This document shows positions 57,509 through 64,000 of a stretch of 64,000 nt of DNA, one piece after another. Under the pieces are notes generated by a model. The model was not told the origin of the DNA. It saw only the letters and a list, made by a program, of their open reading frames with translations, and ran no database searches. Source of the DNA: Streptococcus sp. Marseille-P6264 (GTDB taxonomy: Bacteria > Bacillota > Bacilli > Lactobacillales > Streptococcaceae). The translations under genes and the position numbers were made by a program. Within the stretch, counting starts at the first letter, position 1. Each line of letters starts with the position of its first letter. Location: contig NZ_CABPTO010000002.1 of the NCBI RefSeq assembly GCF_902460355.1, positions 1 through 64,000 of the forward strand. Direction: 5' to 3'.

Positions 57509-57538
57509 AATTTTCTCCTTTATAAAAAATACTGTAAC

Positions 57539-58555
57539 TTAAGACCACTCATTTTCAGCTTTGAATTCATTGCTCATCATATCATGAATGGCATCTTTGA
57601 TATCATGGCCGTCATAGATAACCTTGTAAATAGCCTGGGTAATTGGCATGTAGACACCGAGCTCTTGAGCTAGTTCGTAGGCAGCTTTGGTGGTCGAGAT
57701 TCCTTCGATAACCATGCCCATATTAGCTTCAATGTCAGCCAATTTTTCGCCACGACCCAGCGCATCTCCAGCCCGCCAGTTGCGAGAGTGGACAGAAGTT
57801 CCTGTGACAATCAAGTCGCCGACACCAGAAAGACCGCTGTAAGTCAGAGGGCTGGCTCCCAGTTTGACACCCAGTCGGGTAATTTCAGCCAGTCCGCGTG
57901 TGATGATGGCAGCTTTGGCATTGTCACCATAACCCAGTCCATGGAGAGCTCCAGCTCCGACTGCGATGATGTTTTTGAGAGCACCTGCTGTCTCCACTCC
58001 AACGACATCAGTATTGGTGTAGAGGCGGAAATAGTGGTTGCTGAAGAGTTCCTGCACATACTTAGCGGTTTCGAGGTCCTTAGATGCTGCGGTAATCAGG
58101 GTAATGTCGCGAACGATAGTTTCTTCAGCATGGCTAGGTCCTGAAACAACGACAATCTCGCTACGCAAGTCTGCAGGGATTTCTTCTTCCAGAATAGTCG
58201 AAATCCGTTTGTGGCTGTTAGGCTCTAATCCCTTGGATGCGTGCATGATTTTTACCTTGTGATCCAAGGTTTGCGCAACTTGTTTGGCTACCAGACGAGT
58301 CACCTTGGTCGGTACGACAAAAAGCACAGCATCGACGTTTTCTAGAGCATAGTTCAAGTCATGATAAGCCTTAATTTCCTCGCTTAGAACCACATCTTTG
58401 AAATAGCGTTTGTTTGTATGTTGGTGATTGATTTCGTCAATCTGCTCTGCAATATTGCCCCAAATTCGGACTTCATGGCCATTATCATTGAGGACTTGCG
58501 ATAGAGCCGTTCCCCAAGAACCGGGGCCAACCACAGCAATTCGTTGTTTATCCAT
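57539..58555 (-). CDS. gpsA: glycerol-3-phosphate dehydrogenase [NAD(P)+]
   Basis: 338 residues from ATG 58555 ([22 protein letters not shown]), with AAGGAG 4 nt upstream; the frame is open to 58591 but without support. Rossmann motif GPGSWGTA (about residues 10-17), [28 protein letters not shown] and the catalytic Lys in [12 protein letters not shown] near 192. Makes glycerol-3-P for membrane lipids from dihydroxyacetone-P. Confidence 0.96.
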   Translation of the reverse strand: MDKQRIAVVGPGSWGTALSQVLNDNGHEVRIWGNIAEQIDEINHQHTNKRYFKDVVLSEEIKAYHDLNYALENVDAVLFVVPTKVTRLVAKQVAQTLDHKVKIMHASKGLEPNSHKRISTILEEEIPADLRSEIVVVSGPSHAEETIVRDITLITAASKDLETAKYVQELFSNHYFRLYTNTDVVGVETAGALKNIIAVGAGALHGLGYGDNAKAAIITRGLAEITRLGVKLGASPLTYSGLSGVGDLIVTGTSVHSRNWRAGDALGRGEKLADIEANMGMVIEGISTTKAAYELAQELGVYMPITQAIYKVIYDGHDIKDAIHDMMSNEFKAENEWS

Positions 58556-58644
58556 CTTTTCTCCTTGTACGAGACCCACAAAAGGCCTCAATCAATTTAG
58601 AGTTATTTATTATATTGTACCATATAATAACTGAAATTTCCTAC

Positions 58645-58672
58645 TTGACATTGTTTTTATCTATGATATAGT
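58645..58672 (+). promoter_or_regulatory. promoter of the ABC exporter pair
   Basis: Consensus TTGACA (58645-58650), 16-nt spacer, extended -10 TGATATAGT (58664-58672). A strong constitutive-looking promoter divergent from gpsA. Confidence 0.75.
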
Positions 58673-58712
58673 AAGGAAGCTAAACAAAGTTAAAAATCTA
58701 CGAGGAGGAATT

Positions 58713-60419
58713 ATGTTCAGAAAAGCTTTATCAGCCTATAAATTATTTATCTTTTTATCTCTTCTGATGACATCGCTGATGCTAGCTAGCTCGCTGTTGC
58801 AGCCCCTGTATCTCAAAGATGTCTTGAATGCTCTTTTGGCAGGAAATCGGCAAGAAATCTATCGTTTGGGGGCTTGGTTACTGGGCTTTGGTCTGGTTGG
58901 CTTGCTTGCTGGCGGGGCAAATGTGACCCTGGCAGCCTATATTGCGCAAGGTGTGTCGTCAGATTTACGTGAAAAAACCTTTCGGAAAATACAGACCTTC
59001 TCCTATGCCAATATTGAACAGTTCAATGCGGGAAATCTCGTCGTCCGCATGACCAATGATATCAACCAAGTGCAAAATTTGGTCATGATGATGTTCCAGA
59101 TTTTATTCCGCCTGCCTATTCTATTTTTAGGTTCCTTTATTTTGGCGGTAGTGACCATTCCTTCCTTGTGGTGGGTGATTGTCCTGATGGTCTTTTTGGT
59201 CTTCTTTTTGACAGGAGTGATGATGGGCTTGATGGGTCCACGCTTTGCCAAATTCCAAGTCCTCTTAGAAAAGATCAATTCGATTGCCAAAGAAAACCTG
59301 CGTGGCGTCCGTGTCGTCAAATCTTTCGTGCAGGAGAGAGAACAGTATCAGAAATTTACGCAAGTTTCAGATGAACTTCTGGAGCAAAATCTCTTTATTG
59401 GATACGCCTTTTCGATCGTTCAACCAATGATGATGATCGTCGGCTACGGGGCTGTCTATCTGACTATGTGGCTCTTGTCTAGCATGATACAGATGGATCC
59501 AGGCTTGGTTAGCTCGATTGTTTCTTTCATTTCTTACTTGAATCAAATCATGTTTACCATCATCATGGTTGGCTTTTTGGGCAATACCGTTACGCGTGCC
59601 ATGGTGTCGATTCGGCGGATCAAGGAGGTCTTGGATACAGAGCCAGCGATGACCTTCAAGAATGAAGCTGAAGAAGATCTGGAAGGTAGTCTGGTCTTTG
59701 ACCATGTGACCTTTACCTATCCGACAGATACAGAGCCCATGCTCAAGGATATTAGCTTTGAAGTCAAACCGGGAGAGATGATTGGTGTTGTCGGAGCGAC
59801 AGGAGCAGGAAAATCAACTCTGGCCCAGCTCATTCCACGTCTTTTTGATCCTCAGGAAGGTTCTATCAAGATTGGTGGCAAGGACTTGCGAGACATTAGT
59901 GAAGCTTCGCTGAGAAAAAATGTCTCTATCGTTCTGCAAAAAGCTATTTTATTTAAGGGGACGATTGCGGACAATCTGCGTCAAGGAAAGCAAAATGCTA
60001 GCCTGCCAGAGTTAGAACAGGCGGCGCGCATTGCTCAGGCGAGCGAGTTTATCAATCGCATGGAAGATACCTACAACAGCCAGGTCGAAGAACGGGGAAA
60101 TAATTTCTCTGGCGGACAAAAGCAGAGAATGTCCATCGCGCGTGGTGTCGTCAGCAGTCCCAATATTCTTATCCTAGATGACTCGACTTCCGCTCTGGAT
60201 GCCAAGTCCGAAAAACTGGTTCAAGAGGCGCTGAACAAGGATTTGAAGGGAACAACGACCATCATCATTGCCCAGAAGATTAGCTCTGTGGTTCATGCAG
60301 ACAAGATTTTGGTGCTAGATCAAGGGCGTTTGATTGGGCAAGGTAGACACGCAGACTTGGTTGCTACAAATGATGTCTACCGAGAAATTTATGAGACTCA
60401 AAAAGGAAAGGAGGACTAA
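58713..60419 (+). CDS. heterodimeric ABC exporter, subunit with degenerate ATPase
   Basis: 568 residues: six-helix membrane domain (about 12-300), then the nucleotide-binding domain. Walker A GATGAGKST is near residue 365 and signature FSGGQKQR near 470. The catalytic Glu after Walker B is Asp (ILILDDSTSALD) and the H-loop His is Gln (IIIAQKISS). So this half carries the non-catalytic residues, while its intact signature serves the partner's active site. Length and order resemble PatA/PatB (S. pneumoniae) or SatA/SatB (S. suis) multidrug exporters; substrate not proven. AGGAGG before the ATG. Confidence 0.9.
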   Translation: MFRKALSAYKLFIFLSLLMTSLMLASSLLQPLYLKDVLNALLAGNRQEIYRLGAWLLGFGLVGLLAGGANVTLAAYIAQGVSSDLREKTFRKIQTFSYANIEQFNAGNLVVRMTNDINQVQNLVMMMFQILFRLPILFLGSFILAVVTIPSLWWVIVLMVFLVFFLTGVMMGLMGPRFAKFQVLLEKINSIAKENLRGVRVVKSFVQEREQYQKFTQVSDELLEQNLFIGYAFSIVQPMMMIVGYGAVYLTMWLLSSMIQMDPGLVSSIVSFISYLNQIMFTIIMVGFLGNTVTRAMVSIRRIKEVLDTEPAMTFKNEAEEDLEGSLVFDHVTFTYPTDTEPMLKDISFEVKPGEMIGVVGATGAGKSTLAQLIPRLFDPQEGSIKIGGKDLRDISEASLRKNVSIVLQKAILFKGTIADNLRQGKQNASLPELEQAARIAQASEFINRMEDTYNSQVEERGNNFSGGQKQRMSIARGVVSSPNILILDDSTSALDAKSEKLVQEALNKDLKGTTTIIIAQKISSVVHADKILVLDQGRLIGQGRHADLVATNDVYREIYETQKGKED

Positions 60420-60420
60420 T

Positions 60421-62199
60421 ATGAAGACAGCAAAATTTTTCTGGCAATATTTTAAACAGTATAAACTGGCCTTTTTGGTCGTCATGATTATGATTGTCAT
60501 CTCGACGGTTTTACAGGTTCTCTTTCCGATTTTTACTGGTCTCGCCATCAGTGAGCTGGTAGAGTTGGGTAGTGCTTTTGCGAGTGGCAAGCTTGCTTCA
60601 GGTGATGTTTCAGCCTTTGCTGCTTTTCAAGGAATCATGTGGAATTTAGCGCTGGCTTTCATCTTCCTTTCGCTATCTAGCTTGATCTACATGCTATTGA
60701 TGAGTCGGATCATTTCCTACTCAACCAATGAAATGCGCAAGGGGCTCTTTGGAAAATTAGCTCGCTTGACCGTTTCCTTCTTTGACCGCCATCAAGACGG
60801 GGATATCTTGTCGCGTTTTACCAGCGATTTAGATAATATCTTGCAGGCTTTCAACGAGAGCCTAGTCCAAGTGATGAGCAATATCGCTCTTTACATTGGT
60901 CTGATTATCATCATGTTTATGCGGCATGCGACCTTGGCTTGGGTGACGATTGCCAGTACGCCAGTAGCCATCATTGTCTTGGTGTCCATCGTCAAGCTGG
61001 CTCGCAAGTACACAGACTTGCAGCAAAAAGAAGTTGGTCAGCTCAATGCTTATATGGATGAGACGATTTCCGGCCAGAAGGTAGTCATTGTACAGGGAAT
61101 GCAAGAAGAAGTCATCAAAGGCTTTGTCCAGCAAAATGATAAGGTTCGGTCAGCTACTTTCAGAGGACGCGCTTTTGCTGGCTTACTCTTTCCTGTCATG
61201 AACGGAATGAGCCTGATCAATACGGCTATCGTGATTTTTGTGGGTTCAGCCATTATGCTCAATGATCCTAATGTGAAGACCTCAGTAGCCATTGGTCTGA
61301 TTTCAACCTTTACACAGTTTTCTCAACAATACTATCAGCCCATCATTCAGGTTGCGGCAAGCTGGGGAAGTCTGCAGCTGGCTTTCACTGGTGCGGATCG
61401 GATTCAGGAAATGTTTGATGCGCCTGAGGAAGTGCGCCCGCAGAATGCTCCAGCCTTTACCGAGCTGAAAGAAGGCGTCGAGATAAAGCATGTGGATTTC
61501 TCTTATGTCGAAGGTAAGCCGATTTTGAAGGATGTTTCCATTTCAGCGCCAAAAGGCAAGATGATAGCTGTTGTAGGACCGACAGGATCGGGCAAGACGA
61601 CCATTATGAACCTGATCAATCGTTTTTACGATGTGGATAAGGGCAGTATCGAATTTGACGGGCGCGATATCCGAGACTATGACTTGGATAGCTTGCGCAG
61701 TCATGTAGGTATCGTTTTGCAAGATTCTGTCTTGTTCAGCGGAACCATTCGAGACAATATCCGATTTGGAGTACCGGATGCAAGTCAGGAGATGGTTGAA
61801 ATCGCTGCGCGTGCTACTCATATTCACGAGTATATTGAAAGCTTGCCTGATAAATATGATACGATCGTAGATGATGATCAAAACATCTTTTCAACAGGTC
61901 AAAAGCAATTGATTTCAATTGCTCGAACCCTTTTGACCGATCCTCAAGTACTGATCTTGGATGAGGCCACCTCCAATGTTGATACGGTAACCGAGAGCAA
62001 GATCCAGAGCGCGATGGAGGCCATTGTGGCAGGCCGAACCAGCTTTGTCATCGCTCACCGCTTAAAGACCATATTGAATGCGGACCAGATTATTGTCTTA
62101 AAAGATGGGGAAGTCATTGAAAGAGGCAATCATCATGAATTGCTGCATCTAGGCGGCTTCTATTCTGAGCTTTACCACAATCAATTTGTATTTGAATAA
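60421..62199 (+). CDS. heterodimeric ABC exporter, catalytic subunit
   Basis: 592 residues from ATG 60421, one base after the partner's stop. Six membrane helices (about 15-325), with a longer first outside loop than the partner, then the ATPase: Walker A GPTGSGKTT near residue 385, Walker B VLILDEATS with the catalytic Glu, H-loop IAHRL. The signature is altered (FSTGQKQ instead of LSGGQ). The changes are complementary to those of the partner, which is typical of asymmetric exporters such as PatAB or TM287/288. Confidence 0.9.
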   Translation: MKTAKFFWQYFKQYKLAFLVVMIMIVISTVLQVLFPIFTGLAISELVELGSAFASGKLASGDVSAFAAFQGIMWNLALAFIFLSLSSLIYMLLMSRIISYSTNEMRKGLFGKLARLTVSFFDRHQDGDILSRFTSDLDNILQAFNESLVQVMSNIALYIGLIIIMFMRHATLAWVTIASTPVAIIVLVSIVKLARKYTDLQQKEVGQLNAYMDETISGQKVVIVQGMQEEVIKGFVQQNDKVRSATFRGRAFAGLLFPVMNGMSLINTAIVIFVGSAIMLNDPNVKTSVAIGLISTFTQFSQQYYQPIIQVAASWGSLQLAFTGADRIQEMFDAPEEVRPQNAPAFTELKEGVEIKHVDFSYVEGKPILKDVSISAPKGKMIAVVGPTGSGKTTIMNLINRFYDVDKGSIEFDGRDIRDYDLDSLRSHVGIVLQDSVLFSGTIRDNIRFGVPDASQEMVEIAARATHIHEYIESLPDKYDTIVDDDQNIFSTGQKQLISIARTLLTDPQVLILDEATSNVDTVTESKIQSAMEAIVAGRTSFVIAHRLKTILNADQIIVLKDGEVIERGNHHELLHLGGFYSELYHNQFVFE

Positions 62200-62210
62200 A
62201 TATATACAGA

Positions 62211-62245
62211 AACGGAGGTATTTCATGAGGCTACCTTCGTTTTTT
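62211..62245 (+). terminator. terminator of the ABC exporter operon
   Basis: AACGGAGGTA / TACCTTCGTT stem (one G-T pair) and TTTTTT. Confidence 0.85.
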
Positions 62246-62404
62246 GTTTTTGATATTCATTTATCTCGCCCTAAAAATCAGAAGCTAAAAAGTCTGTCGT
62301 TTATCCTCTGATTGATTAGAGGATTCAAGAAACGTTTTGCTTTTTCGCTTGATTATAATATAATAAACGTAAGTGAAGTGTTAGTAAGTATAGGTGACTA
62401 GGAG

Positions 62405-63397
62405 ATGGGAATGGGATCAAGTAAGGGGAAAAAGAGGATTCAGACTTGCCAGAAATGCGCTCTCTGGTCTATTTTTGTGCTGGTAATTTGTTGCCTTGCT
62501 TTTATTTATTCTAAGGCTAGTATGCCCGATAGCAATCAAATGAAAATCGGGGCGACCTATATGACCATGAACAATGATTTTTATCAAACCTTGAATGCTG
62601 AATTGGAGAAAAAAACCAATCAACAGGGGAGTCGGCTCTATGTTCGTGATTCGGAGTTAGATGAGAAAAAGCAGAGCCAGCAAATTGCTTATTTTATCAA
62701 AGAGAAAGTGGATATCATCGTCATCAATCCAGTAAAGAGTGACAGCCCAGCTATTATCAAGGCTTTGAATAAAGCTAAAAAAGCGGGTATTCGCATTATC
62801 GTGGTAGATGCGCCAATGAGCAAGCAAGTAGCTGTTGACACGACTATCGTGTCAGATAACTATCAAGCGGGAGTTTTGATTGCTAAAGATATGATGAGTC
62901 GGCTTTCCGAGGCGAATATTCTCTTGCTTGAACACCAGAATGCCATCTCAGCTATGGACCGGCTACAGGGCTTTCTGGATACGATCAAGGGCCATCCCAG
63001 CTATCGAATCGTTTCTCAGCTGGAGACTTTGGGACAGACCGAAGAAAGCATGCCCCAGGTCAAAAATGCCTTGGATAATGGCTCGGAATTCAACGTTGTC
63101 ATGGCTCTTAATGACCGTGCAGCAATCGGTGCCTTAGCAGCAATCAAAGATCAAGGTGTCGCAGAAAAAATTTATATCTATGGGGTTGACGGCTCTCCAG
63201 ATATTAAGAATTTTTTAGCCAATACGAATGACATTCAAGGAACAGTGGCCCAATCGCCTATTCAGATGGGACGAAAGGTGGCAGAAGTGATTGAGCTGCT
63301 GCGGGAAAAGAAATCCTGTGACAGCCAGTATCTGATACCAGTCCGCTTGATAAACAAGGACAATATCAGCGAGTATACAGTTACAGGGTGGCAGTAA
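62405..63397 (+). CDS. membrane-anchored sugar-binding-type protein (Peripl_BP_4 fold)
   Basis: 330 residues. One membrane helix (about 20-37) without a lipobox anchors a ribose/xylose-binding-type domain: IGATYMTMNNDFYQTLNAEL, VDIIVINPVKSDSPAIIKAL, IVVDAPM, ALNDRAAIGALAAI and IYGVDGSPD are the usual blocks. The ligand is unknown. Its stop overlaps the next gene, a multi-helix membrane protein (TAATG), and no ABC permease gene is seen in the window. This suggests a ligand sensor for a membrane kinase rather than a transporter. ATG 62405 has CTAGGAG upstream; ATG 62411 is also possible. Confidence 0.78.
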   Translation: MGMGSSKGKKRIQTCQKCALWSIFVLVICCLAFIYSKASMPDSNQMKIGATYMTMNNDFYQTLNAELEKKTNQQGSRLYVRDSELDEKKQSQQIAYFIKEKVDIIVINPVKSDSPAIIKALNKAKKAGIRIIVVDAPMSKQVAVDTTIVSDNYQAGVLIAKDMMSRLSEANILLLEHQNAISAMDRLQGFLDTIKGHPSYRIVSQLETLGQTEESMPQVKNALDNGSEFNVVMALNDRAAIGALAAIKDQGVAEKIYIYGVDGSPDIKNFLANTNDIQGTVAQSPIQMGRKVAEVIELLREKKSCDSQYLIPVRLINKDNISEYTVTGWQ

Positions 63398-64000
63398 TGA
63401 AACCAAACAAAAGCATTTTTTACAGTAAAATAGCTCTGATGGTCATCAATTTTATAGCCATTGTCTATAATGCTTCGATTTACCTCTTTGCAACTAATTA
63501 TGCCGTAACAAGAGGCTTCAGTCACTCGCTTTTGGAACGCTTAGATGCCATTCCAGGATCGCCCAGTTTCATTTTTCTGATTTCCATTATCTTTTATGCC
63601 TGCCTATTGCTGGTGATGTACTATCGGGAAAAGCATCCCAATCAGCTATCCGTTTATGATAAGGTGACCATGATTGAGATTTTGCTGATGCTGGTCATCT
63701 TTACTGCTTTGCATTCGTCTTACAACGGGCTGATTCTTCTTGTTTTTGCAGATATTTTCTATGGCTCCAAAGAGTTCAATGCCTCCAAGGACAAAAAATA
63801 CTGGTTTTCCTTTATTATTTTGAGTTTCAGTATGTTGCTATTGTCAAACTACGACCTGCTGTCGCTCTTTGTCAAACTGCCTTCATTGGATACCTATATT
63901 CGTTTTTATCCAGAATCTATACGTTTGCTGCTGCTTTTTGGAAAGAACTTTCTTTTCTCCCTCAATATTGTCGTCTTTATGATTTCCTTGCTCTTTTATA
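63397..64000 (+). CDS. multi-helix membrane protein, probable sensor kinase (partial)
   Basis: ATG 63397 overlaps the stop of the binding-protein gene. The 201 residues visible contain about five or six hydrophobic helices with short loops (IALMVINFIAIVYNASIYLFA, FIFLISIIFYACLLLVMYY, IEILLMLVIFTALH and so on). The frame runs off the window, so a catalytic domain, if present, is not seen. A two-component sensor is the likeliest reading from context; a permease cannot be ruled out. Confidence 0.55.
   Translation, partial: MKPNKSIFYSKIALMVINFIAIVYNASIYLFATNYAVTRGFSHSLLERLDAIPGSPSFIFLISIIFYACLLLVMYYREKHPNQLSVYDKVTMIEILLMLVIFTALHSSYNGLILLVFADIFYGSKEFNASKDKKYWFSFIILSFSMLLLSNYDLLSLFVKLPSLDTYIRFYPESIRLLLLFGKNFLFSLNIVVFMISLLFY

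Overview
The window is chromosomal DNA of a low-GC Gram-positive coccus of the genus Streptococcus, most likely the sanguinis/mitis side (S. sanguinis, S. gordonii, S. cristatus or a close relative). The basis is gene content and order: the seven-gene comYA-G pilus operon followed by a methyltransferase gene and ackA; pbp2a-rpmG-secE-nusG; rpsB-tsf; the manganese transporter operon with tpx next to a divergent pepO; gshF; tadA-ffs; a pgi-gut sorbitol cluster as in S. mutans; and gpsA-galU. I name no species because no search was run.

Layout. 1-3878 is the AT-rich 3' end of a surface-polysaccharide locus (partial transferase-like gene, Wzx-type flippase, acyltransferase, glf). 4122-6366 holds a small unknown gene, a CapA-like gene and a DUF1033 gene. 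6426-12399 is the competence pilus operon behind a com-box, then comYH-like methyltransferase and ackA. 12900-19843 carries a pseudouridine synthase, PBP2a, rpmG, secE, nusG, tRNA-Cys, rpsB and tsf. 19926-27270 is mostly minus-strand: a VIT family protein, leuS, a potassium-channel gene broken by an in-frame stop, an ABC exporter pair and its probable peptide-type regulator. 27419-32614 is pepO and the divergent psaBCA/tpx type operon. 32767-37370 is telA/xpaC-like genes and gshF. 37452-40605 is purA, a HAD phosphatase, tadA and the SRP RNA, followed by a probable second structured RNA. 41009-47735 is pgi and a complete sorbitol (glucitol) PTS operon. 48391-50721 holds two paralogous single-pass membrane proteins of unknown role. 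50956-54096 has two lysine/diaminopimelate pathway genes, a formyl-THF cyclo-ligase and a rhomboid protease. 54445-56509 is a CcpA-controlled secreted C69 dipeptidase. 56603-58555 is gpsA-galU. 58713-62199 is a heterodimeric ABC exporter. 62405-64000 starts a sensor module (sugar-binding-type protein plus membrane protein), cut by the window end.

The most notable non-genic signal is a dispersed repeat of exactly 175 bp present six times (4358, 12406, 16571, 20738, 38979, 54109). All copies lie 5-36 nt after a stop codon and carry three predicted hairpins. Other signals worth a look are a 6S-like RNA candidate behind ffs, a folded rpsB leader, a six-residue leader ORF that overlaps the purA start codon, and catabolite-control sites ahead of ackA, pgi, the sorbitol genes and the C69 dipeptidase. 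No CRISPR array, prophage or transposase was seen.
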